Shown here one piece after another: positions 7,936 through 16,346 of a stretch of 64,000 bases of DNA. The DNA is taken from the NCBI GenBank assembly GCA_963701375.1, contig CAVOZT010000001.1, forward strand, positions 620,001-684,000, read 5' to 3'. A model generated the notes under the pieces. That model had not been told where the DNA came from, did no database searches, and was given only the letters and a program-made list of their open reading frames with translations. The DNA comes from CAVXTF01 sp963701375 (GTDB lineage Bacteria > Actinomycetota > Acidimicrobiia > Acidimicrobiales > CAVXTF01). The translations under genes were made by a program, and so were the position numbers. The stretch's first letter is position 1; every line of letters begins with the position of its first letter.

Positions 7936-9495
7936 ATGACAGGGGAACCTATTTCTCTGGACCTGCCCAGCCAGGCCCGAGTGCTGGGCGACGCACCTGC
8001 AGTGATCATGGGCGGCGGCGAGTCAATGTCGTACACGGAACTGGACGACGGTTCGAACCGGCTTGCGCGGTTGCTGCGCGCGGAAGGTCTCGTCCCGGGA
8101 GATCACATCGCGATACTCATGGAAAACAATCTTCGATATCTCGAGGTCGCCTGGGCAGCTCAGCGCTCGGGCTTGTACTACACCGCCGCGAACAGCCACC
8201 TCCGCCGCAACGAGGTTCAGTACATCCTCGACGACTGCGGCGCAAAGGCACTCGTCACGTCGTCTGCCATGAAAGCCTCCATCGAGCAACTCGACCTTTC
8301 GAAGGTGCGCGTCCGTCTTTGTGTCGGCGGAGATCTGCGGGGATTCGCCTCTTACGAGTCGTCGACCGCCTCGCAGCCGCCGACGCCGGTGGAAGACGAG
8401 TGCGAGGGTCGGGAGATGCTCTACTCGTCGGGCACGACAGGAAGGCCGAAGGGCGTCTTGAAGCAACTGCCTCTGACGCCGCTCGGCGACCCCTCGGCGG
8501 TCCCGGTGGTCATTGCATCCCGCATGGCGCTCTCGGGTGCCGGCCCGGGCGCCGTGTATCTCTCGCCTGCTCCGCTCTACCACTCCGCGCCACTCGTCTA
8601 CTCCATGTCGATGACCCGCTTGGGTGCGTCTGTCGTGGTGATGGAGAGATTCGACCCGATCCGGTGCCTCGAGCTGATTGCCGAGCATCGGGTCACGCAC
8701 GCCCAGTTCGTCCCCACGATGTTCACGCGCCTTCTGGCGCTTCCGCTTCACGAGCGCCTACGTCACGACATCTCGAGCCTCAGGTACGTGGTGCACGCGG
8801 CTGCGCCGTGTCCGGTGGAGGTGAAGCGGCGAATGCTCGATTGGTGGGGCCCGATCATCCACGAGTACTACGGGGGAACGGAGGACATCGGCTCAACTTG
8901 GATTACGGCCGCGGAATGGTTGGCGCACCCTGGCTCTGTAGGTAAGCCGATGGAACCGGCTCACATCGTCGGTCCCGACGGCTCTGAGCTCCCCGTCGGA
9001 CAAGAAGGGGTCGTTTATTTCGAGGGCGGCCGCGCATTCCAGTACCACAACAACCCGGACGCGACTGCGTCGATGACCGACACCAGGGGATGGCGAACCC
9101 TCGGCGACATCGGACGACTGGACGACGACGGTTATCTGTACCTGACCGACCGCAGCGCCGACATGATCATCTCGGGGGGTGTGAACATCTACCCCCGCGA
9201 GGCGGAGAACGTACTCGGAGCCCATCCTCTGGTAGCCGACGTCGCAGTCATTGGAGTGCCGGATGCAGAGATGGGCGAGTCGGTAAAGGCCGTCGTTGAG
9301 CTCCGGGATCCCGATTCAGGAGGACCGGATCTCGAGGAAGAGCTGATCGCCTTCTGTCAGGACCAGCTGGCTAAGTACAAATGTCCGCGGAGTGTCGACT
9401 TCACAGACGCCTTGCCGAGGGATCCGAACGGCAAGCTCTACAAGAGGCTCTTGAAAGACAAGTACTGGGAGGGTCACGACACTCGCTTGCTGTGA
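7936..9495 (+). CDS. acyl-CoA synthetase (AMP-dependent ligase, FadD-like)
   Basis: 519-aa ANL-superfamily enzyme activating a carboxylic acid to its CoA thioester. The P-loop-like motif YSSGTTGRPKGV lies at 163-174. YYGGTED binds AMP, and DRSADMIISGGVNIYPREAE is the hinge. The catalytic lysine is in DPNGKLYKR near the C-terminus. The family is usually 500-560 aa, so it is complete. Second gene of the operon that starts at 6807; the ureohydrolase follows with a 2-base gap. Confidence 0.92.
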   Translation: MTGEPISLDLPSQARVLGDAPAVIMGGGESMSYTELDDGSNRLARLLRAEGLVPGDHIAILMENNLRYLEVAWAAQRSGLYYTAANSHLRRNEVQYILDDCGAKALVTSSAMKASIEQLDLSKVRVRLCVGGDLRGFASYESSTASQPPTPVEDECEGREMLYSSGTTGRPKGVLKQLPLTPLGDPSAVPVVIASRMALSGAGPGAVYLSPAPLYHSAPLVYSMSMTRLGASVVVMERFDPIRCLELIAEHRVTHAQFVPTMFTRLLALPLHERLRHDISSLRYVVHAAAPCPVEVKRRMLDWWGPIIHEYYGGTEDIGSTWITAAEWLAHPGSVGKPMEPAHIVGPDGSELPVGQEGVVYFEGGRAFQYHNNPDATASMTDTRGWRTLGDIGRLDDDGYLYLTDRSADMIISGGVNIYPREAENVLGAHPLVADVAVIGVPDAEMGESVKAVVELRDPDSGGPDLEEELIAFCQDQLAKYKCPRSVDFTDALPRDPNGKLYKRLLKDKYWEGHDTRLL

Positions 9496-9497
9496 CC

Positions 9498-10538
9498 ATG
9501 ACCGGCACAATGGGGCCGATGCGCACCGGAAACATGTTCGGGCCCGACGCAACGTTCCTGGGTGTGCCGCGAGCTGATCTCGAGGACGATCCGAGTTATG
9601 CGAACGCGGCGGCCGTGGTTCTCGGCGCACCGTTCGACGGAGGGACTTCGCACCGGCCCGGCTGCCGCTTCGGCCCACAGGCGATACGGCTGACCGACTA
9701 TCTGGCGCACGATGGCAGCCGTCCTCACCTTGCGCTCGGAGTCGATCCACTGGTCGAGCTCGGCGTTGTCGACGCCGGCGACGTCGTGATGCCGCCGGGC
9801 GACACCGAGCTCGGTCTGAAGCGCCTCGAGGATGCGGTTGCGAGGATCTCCGCGTCAGGGGCGGTGCCTGTCGTCTTGGGTGGAGACCACACGATCGCTC
9901 TCCCCGACGTGAGGGGGGTGGCCCGCTCGAAGGGATGGGGGCGGGTCTCGGTTCTCCACTTCGACGCTCACGCTGATACCGGGGACACCCAATTCGGTTC
10001 GCTCTACGGTCACGGAACCCCCATGCGCCGCCTCATCGAGTCGGGAGCCACGAGGGGGGACCGTTTCATACAGATCGGTCTTCGCGGTTACTGGCCGGAG
10101 CCCGAGACGCTCGACTGGATGGCGGACCGCCGGATGCGCAGCTACGAGATGAGTGAGGTGGTCAGACGAGGTCTCGACGCCTGCCTCACCGAGGCCTTCG
10201 CGATCGCCCTCGACGAGTGCGACGGAGTGTTTCTGTCGGTCGACGTCGACGTCGTGGATCCAGGCATGGCGCCGGGCACAGGCACACCCGAGCCCGGTGG
10301 GCTGACGGGTCGCCAGCTCCTGGACGCAGTACGCAGGATCGCTTGTGAGCTCCCTGTTCTCGGTCTGGACGTTGTCGAGGTCTCTCCTCCTTACGACCAC
10401 GCGGAGGTGACTGCGTTCCTCGCCAACAGGATCGTCCTCGAAGCGCTCTCCGGAATCGCTTGGCGTCGTCGCGCACGGTCGGGCGAGGCGACCCGCCGTC
10501 CCGAAGATCCCTTGCTCCAGGGTCGGGGCGAGCATTAA
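9498..10538 (+). CDS. agmatinase / arginase-family ureohydrolase
   Basis: 346 aa. The Mn-binding motifs are all present: GGDHT, DAHADTGD and the D-V-D of SVDVDVVDPGMAPGTGTPEPGG. The ATG at 9498 (MTGTMGPMRTG) fits the family length. A longer upstream frame to 9381 would run deep into the ligase and is not needed. The enzyme hydrolyses a guanidino or amidino group (agmatine, guanidinobutyrate or a relative) to urea and an amine. The TAA overlaps the next ATG by one base. The substrate is not determined by sequence. Confidence 0.88.
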   Translation: MTGTMGPMRTGNMFGPDATFLGVPRADLEDDPSYANAAAVVLGAPFDGGTSHRPGCRFGPQAIRLTDYLAHDGSRPHLALGVDPLVELGVVDAGDVVMPPGDTELGLKRLEDAVARISASGAVPVVLGGDHTIALPDVRGVARSKGWGRVSVLHFDAHADTGDTQFGSLYGHGTPMRRLIESGATRGDRFIQIGLRGYWPEPETLDWMADRRMRSYEMSEVVRRGLDACLTEAFAIALDECDGVFLSVDVDVVDPGMAPGTGTPEPGGLTGRQLLDAVRRIACELPVLGLDVVEVSPPYDHAEVTAFLANRIVLEALSGIAWRRRARSGEATRRPEDPLLQGRGEH

Positions 10539-11584
10539 TGCCTTCCACCGGGTCGCGGCGAGCACCAGCCTCGGCGACGCTCGCAACGATCCTGATCGCC
10601 ATGATCGTGCTCGCGTCCGGTTGCGCGACGACCAAGGGAACGGGCGGAGGTACGACCTCAACTTCGACTTCCTCATCCTCGTCCACTCGAGGTTCGACCT
10701 CCACGACCCGTCCAGCTTCTCGGCCGCCCGGCTGGTCCGCGCCCGAGAGCATCGCCCACGGCATCGCGCTCGGAGCCGTCAAGTGTCCCGAGGTCACGTC
10801 CTGCGTCGCTCTGGGTGACGGGGGTCAGGCGTACCGCTATGTGTCCGGAAGGTGGAGCGGTGCGACACAGACCGGAGGCGCATCGGGTGCAACCGGGCCG
10901 CCGTCGCTTTCTTGTGCAGGCCCGCGGTTCTGCATGGCGGTGTGGGCCGGGACCGATGACGCAGTGCCTTGGAACGGGACGTCGTGGTCTGCTCCGATGT
11001 CGATCGCCGGCGCGCAGGTGCTGCAGGCGGTGGGGTGTGCATCGTCGACTTTCTGCGTCGCAGTCGACGGCGTCGGGGACGGCTTCTATTTCAACGGGTC
11101 AGGGTGGTCCGCACAGCCGAACGACTGGGGGAGTGTCGTCGCGATCTCGTGTCCCACTGCCGCCTTCTGCGTCTCGGTGAAAGGCGGCGTCTCCGTCTGG
11201 AACGGCAGCTCGTGGACGCAGCCTCAGGTTTACGGCACGACGTCCACGTTGACCGACGTCTCCTGCCCGCTCGCGTCCTTCTCCGCGGCCGTCGACTCGA
11301 CGGGCGAAGCGATCGTCTGGAACGGGAGCCGCTGGTCGGCCGCCTCGCACCTCGAGTCCGGCTCGACCGCCTTCAGCGGACCATCGCTGACGGGGGTGTC
11401 GTGCACGGGCGCGTCTTTCTGTATGGCGGTCGACGGCGGCGGAAGGGTGTTCACGTGGTCCGGCCGTTCATGGTCGGCGCCCGTGTCGGTGGCCCCTGGG
11501 CACGCCTTCACCGCCGTGTCCTGCACGACCCCGTCATTCTGCGTGGTGACCGACAAGCAAGGTTTCGTCTCCACCCGTACGTAG
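10538..11584 (+). CDS. lipoprotein with seven disulfide-type propeller repeats
   Basis: 348 aa. A signal peptide ends in the lipobox LASGC, followed by a Ser/Thr-rich linker (residues about 33-65). The rest is seven repeats of about 40 residues with the pattern C-x5-6-[FS]C-x-AV-D-x2-G-x4-WNG-x2-W-S. Clear examples are CASSTFCVAVDGVG, CPTAAFCVSVKGG, CTGASFCMAVDGGG and CTTPSFCVVTDKQG. The spacing and number suggest a seven-bladed beta-propeller with one disulfide per blade. In repeat five the second Cys is Ser (CPLASFSAAVD). Extracellular, membrane-anchored, function unknown. It overlaps the ureohydrolase stop by one base but probably is not functionally linked. Confidence 0.75.
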   Translation: MPSTGSRRAPASATLATILIAMIVLASGCATTKGTGGGTTSTSTSSSSSTRGSTSTTRPASRPPGWSAPESIAHGIALGAVKCPEVTSCVALGDGGQAYRYVSGRWSGATQTGGASGATGPPSLSCAGPRFCMAVWAGTDDAVPWNGTSWSAPMSIAGAQVLQAVGCASSTFCVAVDGVGDGFYFNGSGWSAQPNDWGSVVAISCPTAAFCVSVKGGVSVWNGSSWTQPQVYGTTSTLTDVSCPLASFSAAVDSTGEAIVWNGSRWSAASHLESGSTAFSGPSLTGVSCTGASFCMAVDGGGRVFTWSGRSWSAPVSVAPGHAFTAVSCTTPSFCVVTDKQGFVSTRT

Positions 11585-11608
11585 CCGCGTCCACCCGGCA
11601 AACGGGTG

Positions 11609-12364
11609 TCAGCTGAACTTCGTCCTTGGGCGCTCCTGGAGTGTCCCGTCCAAGTAGAGATCGACCCGCTCGTTGTAAAGGCACGCGAGTCCCGCGATCT
11701 TCTGGGACTCGGGTAACGGTGCGCGGTAACACCACACCAAGTCGGCGTGGTGTTTCCCTGCGATTTCGATGGACCAGTAAGTAGCCGTTCCCTTGTAGGG
11801 GCAGTGACTCACTGTCTCTGACGGCACCAGCAGGTCCATCCTCATGTCGGTCAAAGGGACGTACCACCTCGTAGGCAGCCCGGTCTCGAACAGCGCCCGC
11901 GGCCGGGTGGAATCGGCGAGTGTCACACCGTCCAACTCGACTCGGATGTGGCGCGAGCTCGCCAAGATGTCGACTCGAGTGTTGGGGTTGCGGGCGTGCG
12001 TGTAGACGGGTTCGTCCTCCTCCATCCATTCGTCCATGAGATCCCACTCGAGTTTGACCCGGTCCCGAAGTTGCTCGATCGGTGAAGAGGCGTAACGCCG
12101 CGCTGCGCTCTTGGCGACTGACTCCCCGATTCTCACGTCGTAGACGTCTGCTTCACCCCGGCTCGGCGAGTGCTCGGTCGCGCCGTTCGGGAGCAGCTCG
12201 GCAACCACACCGGAGAGCGGGAAGTAGTAGGACGGGTAGTAAGGAACCTCCCACACGAGCAATGGGTTCGCGGTCTCCGCCACCAACTGCCCGGCGAGGT
12301 AGGCGCGTACGCGCTTGTAACCCGGTTCGGTCCTTACCTTTCCGCGTGGTGCCGAGTCGCTCAA
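11609..12364 (-). CDS. DUF427 domain protein (tandem)
   Basis: 251 aa from a TTG at 12364 that overlaps the TGA of the upstream hydrolase (TTGA). It holds two DUF427 modules: residues about 20-110 (VRAYLAGQLVAETANPLLVWE, PYYPSYYFPL) and about 140-240 (IRVELDGVTLADSTRPRALFE, PTRWYVPLTDMRMDLL, CPYKGTATYWSI). The domain is small, all-beta and of uncertain function. In actinobacteria two-module versions are common. Operon with the dienelactone hydrolase. Confidence 0.85.
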   Translation of the reverse strand: MSDSAPRGKVRTEPGYKRVRAYLAGQLVAETANPLLVWEVPYYPSYYFPLSGVVAELLPNGATEHSPSRGEADVYDVRIGESVAKSAARRYASSPIEQLRDRVKLEWDLMDEWMEEDEPVYTHARNPNTRVDILASSRHIRVELDGVTLADSTRPRALFETGLPTRWYVPLTDMRMDLLVPSETVSHCPYKGTATYWSIEIAGKHHADLVWCYRAPLPESQKIAGLACLYNERVDLYLDGTLQERPRTKFS

Positions 12365-13080
12365 GGGTGTTCCTCTACAGGCGGCAGTACCCGTTCCAAG
12401 AACGCCGTCGTCACGGTCCATGCCACGCGAGCCGCATCCGCGTCGTAGAACATCGGCGCTTCGTGGTTGTCGAACGCGTGCCCGGCGCGATGAAGGTGTA
12501 TCTCGACACCATCACGGCTTCCCAGGGTCTGCTCGATCTTGTCGACCTGCTCGATCGGGATGTAGGCGTCTTCGGTGCCGAAGTGAAGGAGGATCGGACA
12601 GCCGAGACCGTCCGCCTCTTCGAGAGCGTCCGCGATCCCCGAGCCGTAATAGGACACAGCGGCGTCGGGGCTGTAGCGGTTCGCGACGGAGTACGCGAGC
12701 CTTCCCCCGAGGCAGAACCCGAGAACGCCCGCACGGCCGTTCGTCTCAGGGAGTGATCTCAGGTGGGCCAGCGCCGCCGCGCAGTCAGCCAGTCCCAGCT
12801 CGAAATCGAACGCGGACACGAGCTCGATACCCCTCGTCAGACCAGCCTCGTCGTGGTCGAGAGCGACATTGCGCTCTATGCGCCAGAACAGATCAGGCGC
12901 GAGCACGGTGTAGCCGAGCGAGCAGAGGCGCTCGGCGACAGCCCTCAGATAGCTGCCGACGCCGAAGATCTCCTGCAGTAGCAAGATGCCCGCTCCCGAT
13001 CCTTCCTCGGGTGCCCAGACATATCCGTCGAGCTCACCGCCCCCGGGCGCAGCGATCGTCTCTGTGCGGGTCGACGACAT
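12361..13080 (-). CDS. dienelactone hydrolase family protein
   Basis: 239-aa alpha/beta hydrolase with the DLH triad: Cys123 in GFCLGG, Asp171 in HFGTEDAYIP and His201 in GHAFDN. The N-terminal strand GILLLQEIFGVG contributes the Glu typical of DLH. ATG at 13080 starts MSSTRTETIAAPGG. Likely hydrolyses a lactone or ester in aromatic or related catabolism. First gene of a two-gene leftward operon; it diverges from the O-methyltransferase with 60 bases between starts. Confidence 0.9.
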   Translation of the reverse strand: MSSTRTETIAAPGGGELDGYVWAPEEGSGAGILLLQEIFGVGSYLRAVAERLCSLGYTVLAPDLFWRIERNVALDHDEAGLTRGIELVSAFDFELGLADCAAALAHLRSLPETNGRAGVLGFCLGGRLAYSVANRYSPDAAVSYYGSGIADALEEADGLGCPILLHFGTEDAYIPIEQVDKIEQTLGSRDGVEIHLHRAGHAFDNHEAPMFYDADAARVAWTVTTAFLERVLPPVEEHP

Positions 13081-13140
13081 CTCGGCCAACACTAGAGTCC
13101 GAATCCGACAAGAAGTAGAAGAGGCAAGGAGTAGAAGCAC

Positions 13141-13809
13141 ATGGCGGTTGCAGGGAGCCGGAGCAGGTTCGTCGACGAGAAGGTCGTCGAGTATGCGTGC
13201 GACCACACGAGCCCGCCTGATCAGCTGCAGCGGGAGCTCCGGGAGGTCACACGCGAAAGGACCGGGGCCGCCGCCGGCATGCAGATCGGCGACGACCAAG
13301 GTGTCTTCATGGAGATCCTTGCCAGGTCGATGGGGGCGCGCCGGGGTCTCGAGGTCGGCACCTTCACCGGTTACTCGGCGCTGGCGCTCGCGAGGGGCAT
13401 GGGAGCTCACGGGCGGCTTCTCTGCTGCGACGTGAGCGAGGAATGGACGTCAATTGCCCGCGAGTACTGGGAGAGAGCCGGCGTCTCGGACCGTATCGAA
13501 CTGAGGATCGGCCCGGCGCTCCAGACGCTGCGAGATCTCCCCGAGTCCGACCGTTTCGACATCGCGTTCCTCGACGCCGACAAGGTCACCTATCCGGACT
13601 ACTACGAGGAGATCGTCCCTCGGCTTCGTGAAGGGGGATTGCTGCTCGTCGACAACACCCTCCAGAGCGGTCGCGTGCTCGATCCCGGTGCAGACGACGA
13701 ATCCACAGCGGCGGTGCGCAGGTTGAACGACCGAATCGCGGACGACGAACGCGTCCGCACCGTTATGTTGCCGCTCGGAGACGGGATCACGCTGGCCGAG
13801 CGGGTCTGA
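13141..13809 (+). CDS. class I SAM-dependent O-methyltransferase (family 3)
   Basis: 222 aa resembling caffeoyl-CoA/catechol-type bacterial OMTs. The SAM motif is RRGLEVGTFTGYSALALA, the acidic motif II is LLCCDVSEEW, and the metal site lies around FLDADKVTYPDYYE and LLVDNTLQSG. AAGGAG precedes the ATG. Three bases separate it from the following alcohol dehydrogenase, so they are probably co-transcribed. Confidence 0.9.
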   Translation: MAVAGSRSRFVDEKVVEYACDHTSPPDQLQRELREVTRERTGAAAGMQIGDDQGVFMEILARSMGARRGLEVGTFTGYSALALARGMGAHGRLLCCDVSEEWTSIAREYWERAGVSDRIELRIGPALQTLRDLPESDRFDIAFLDADKVTYPDYYEEIVPRLREGGLLLVDNTLQSGRVLDPGADDESTAAVRRLNDRIADDERVRTVMLPLGDGITLAERV

Positions 13810-13812
13810 CCC

Positions 13813-14829
13813 GTGAGGGCATGGGTGGTGGAGCACCCCGCTCCGGCCGACCAACATCCCCTGCGTCTGCTGGAACGCGCGGACCCCGTCCCGGGCCCGG
13901 GCGAGGTGCGGGTGCGGGTGATCACCTGCGGAGTGTGCAGGACGGATCTTCATCTGGCCGAAGGCGACCTGGCCCCCAAGCACGACGCCGTGGTGCCGGG
14001 ACACGAGGTAGTGGGCGTCGTGGACTTGCTCGGCCCGGGCGCCGGCCGGTTCGCTGCTGGTGAACGCATAGGGGTCCCGTGGCTCAGGTGGACCGACGGG
14101 AAGTGCCGATTCTGCGTGAGCGGCCGCGAGAACCTTTGCGTCGAGCCGCTCTTCACGGGTTGGGACGAAGACGGAGGGTACGCGGACTTGGCGGTCGTCC
14201 CAGAGGACTACGCCTACCGGATTCCCTCCGTGTTCTCCGACCTGGATGCGGCCCCGCTTCTTTGCGCAGGGATCATCGGTTACCGCGCACTGCGCGCTTC
14301 GGGTGTAGCGCCGGGAGGTCGACTCGGCATCTACGGCTTCGGCGGGTCGGCGCACCTGGCCGCTCAAGTCGCTATCGCCGAGGGCACCACGGTCCACGTG
14401 TTCACGAGATCGGAGGAAGCGAGGCAGCTTGCGCTGAGTCTCGGTTCCGCGTCAGCAAGCGGATCCAGTGACCCCACACCAGAGCCGCTCGACGGGTCGG
14501 TCCTCTTCGCACCTGTGGGCGACCTCGTTCCTGTCGCGCTCCGTGCTCTCGACCGGGGCGGCACGCTTGCGATCGCCGGCATCTATCTGAGCGACATCCC
14601 GGTGCTCAGCTACGAGGATGACCTCTTCGAGGAGCGCAAGCTGAGAAGCGTTACCGCAAATACGCGTTCGGACGGAGAGGAGTTCCTCGAGGTGGCCGCA
14701 CGCATCGGGGTGCAGGTCTCGGCGCAGCCTTACAGGTTCGAGGACGCGGACCGGGCGCTCCTCGACCTGAAGAACGATCGCGTCTCGGGTGCAGCGGTGC
14801 TGCAGATCGGAGACGGCGACTCTCACTGA
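13813..14829 (+). CDS. zinc-binding alcohol dehydrogenase (AdhA-like)
   Basis: 338-aa medium-chain dehydrogenase. Catalytic zinc ligands are Cys42 (GVCRTD), His64 (PGHE) and Cys151 (PLLCAGIIGYRAL). The NAD(P) Rossmann motif is GIYGFGGSAHLAAQVA. The structural-zinc lobe WTDGKCRFCVSGRENLC keeps three cysteines (98, 101, 109), but the first is Asp95 where relatives have Cys (CGxC). Asp could still bind zinc. GTG start at 13813. Its stop overlaps the 3' end of the convergent globin gene by 7 bases. Confidence 0.9.
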   Translation: MRAWVVEHPAPADQHPLRLLERADPVPGPGEVRVRVITCGVCRTDLHLAEGDLAPKHDAVVPGHEVVGVVDLLGPGAGRFAAGERIGVPWLRWTDGKCRFCVSGRENLCVEPLFTGWDEDGGYADLAVVPEDYAYRIPSVFSDLDAAPLLCAGIIGYRALRASGVAPGGRLGIYGFGGSAHLAAQVAIAEGTTVHVFTRSEEARQLALSLGSASASGSSDPTPEPLDGSVLFAPVGDLVPVALRALDRGGTLAIAGIYLSDIPVLSYEDDLFEERKLRSVTANTRSDGEEFLEVAARIGVQVSAQPYRFEDADRALLDLKNDRVSGAAVLQIGDGDSH

Positions 14830-15224
14830 AGCGCGATACGAAGACCGTCCCCTGAGCGTCCCGTGTTCATGAGAGAGCTGGTCGTGGACGCGAAGTAGTC
14901 GATCATCTCCTCCTCGTCGGCCTCTGAAAGACCACCCTCTTTCACCGCAGCAGACATGTGCCGGAACCAGGCGAGCCGCTCGGCATCCCCGATCGCGAAC
15001 GGCTGATGACGCATCCTGAGGCGCGGGTGCCCGCGTTCGGTGTTGTAGTCGTCGGGCCCGCCCCAGTACTGGACGAGAAACAAGCTCAGGTGCCTGCTGG
15101 CCGGAGCCAGGTCATCGGGATACATCGGCCGCAGAACCGGGTCCTCTGCGACGCGGTCGTAGAACCGATCGACGAGTGCGAAGAACCAGTCGCTGCCTCC
15201 GACGCGCTCGTACATCGACATCAT
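14823..15224 (-). CDS. glbO: group II truncated hemoglobin (GlbO-like)
   Basis: 133-aa haem protein (trHbO family). MYERVGGSDWFFALVDRFY is helix B, DPVLRPMYPDD the loop, and FLVQYWGGP and RGHPRLRMRHQPF are hallmarks; the His of RMRH is the proximal ligand. Such globins bind O2 or peroxide and often sit near lipid or redox enzymes. Start choice: ATG at 15224; a GTG at 15233 would overlap the TGA of the upstream aldo/keto reductase and is an alternative. Same operon as that reductase. Confidence 0.92.
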   Translation of the reverse strand: MMSMYERVGGSDWFFALVDRFYDRVAEDPVLRPMYPDDLAPASRHLSLFLVQYWGGPDDYNTERGHPRLRMRHQPFAIGDAERLAWFRHMSAAVKEGGLSEADEEEMIDYFASTTSSLMNTGRSGDGLRIALQ

Positions 15225-15229
15225 CGAGG

Positions 15230-16213
15230 TCACAACCCGATTCGCGCCATGTGCTCGGGCGGGTAACGGTCGCCCGCGGCCACGCCCTTCGGCGCGATGT
15301 CCTCGATCTCCTCGAGGTCCTCCGCGCTCAGCACCAGGTTGACGGCGGCGGCATTCTGCTCGATGTATGCACGGCGTTTCGTTCCGGGAATCGGGACGAC
15401 GTCGTCTCCACGCGAAAGCACCCACGCCAGGGCGAGTTGGGCCGATGTGATCCCGAGTCGGGACGCCATTTCCTCGAGCCGGCGCACAACCTCGAGATTG
15501 GCGTCGAGGTTCTCCTCGCTGAAGCGCGGCGAGGTGCGCCGGAAGTCGTTCGGATGGAGCTCGTCGGTCCCGGTGACAGTCCCCGACAACATGCCCCGAA
15601 CGATCGGGCTGTAGGCGACGAGTGCGATGCCGAGCTCGCGAAGAGTCTCGAGGAGCCCGTCCTCGGGATCCCTGGTGAACAACGAATACTCGTTCTGCGC
15701 GGCGGCCATCGGGTGGACGGCGTGCGCTCTGCGCACCGTCGACGGCGCAGCTTCCGAGATACCCAGGTGCAGGACCTTTCCCTTGTCGACCAGCTCGTGC
15801 ATGGCGCCCCAGGTCTCTTCGATCGGCAGCGTGTTGTCGACCCGATGCTGGTAGTAGAGGTCGATGTGGTCGACCTGAAGTCTCATGAGGGAGGCGTCGC
15901 AGCACGACCTCACGTACTCGGGCCGGCCGTTCACCCCGATCCAGCTGCCGTCCGCCCGGCGCTCGTTGCCGAACTTCGTGGCAAGGACGAATTCGTCGTG
16001 GTGCCCGGCGATGGCGCGGCCGACCAACTCCTCGTTCACGAATGGCCCGTACATGTCGGCGGTGTCTAAGAAGGTGACCCCGAGCTCGAGGGCACGGTGG
16101 ATGGTGGCGATCGACTCGACGTCGTCACCAGGTCCGTACGACTGACTCATCCCCATGCAGCCGAGGCCGATGGCAGAAACCTGGAGACCGTCGCCGAGGT
16201 TGCGCAACTCCAT
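15230..16213 (-). CDS. aldo/keto reductase
   Basis: 327-aa NADPH-dependent TIM-barrel oxidoreductase. Catalytic residues: Asp and Tyr in DTADMYG, Lys in VLATKFG, His in YYQHRVD. The nucleotide loop is VPIPGTKRRAYIEQN. ATG at 16213 is preceded by GGAGGT at ideal spacing. The substrate is unknown; the family handles sugar and keto compounds. It is followed closely by the truncated globin. Confidence 0.92.
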   Translation of the reverse strand: MELRNLGDGLQVSAIGLGCMGMSQSYGPGDDVESIATIHRALELGVTFLDTADMYGPFVNEELVGRAIAGHHDEFVLATKFGNERRADGSWIGVNGRPEYVRSCCDASLMRLQVDHIDLYYQHRVDNTLPIEETWGAMHELVDKGKVLHLGISEAAPSTVRRAHAVHPMAAAQNEYSLFTRDPEDGLLETLRELGIALVAYSPIVRGMLSGTVTGTDELHPNDFRRTSPRFSEENLDANLEVVRRLEEMASRLGITSAQLALAWVLSRGDDVVPIPGTKRRAYIEQNAAAVNLVLSAEDLEEIEDIAPKGVAAGDRYPPEHMARIGL

Positions 16214-16346
16214 GCTGGTTACCTCCGAAAACCGAGAGTGCCTAGAGCGACGACGGTAGCGCTCGCGCCGATCTCCGCCGTCAACAGTGCTCGCGACCCT
16301 GAGACGGGCGCCGCAAACGGCGCAATCCGTTAGCCTTCGCGCCGTC

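Noticed and set aside
13081..13410. Upstream extension of the dienelactone hydrolase frame
   Set aside because: It overlaps the divergent O-methyltransferase gene and has no hydrolase-like residues.
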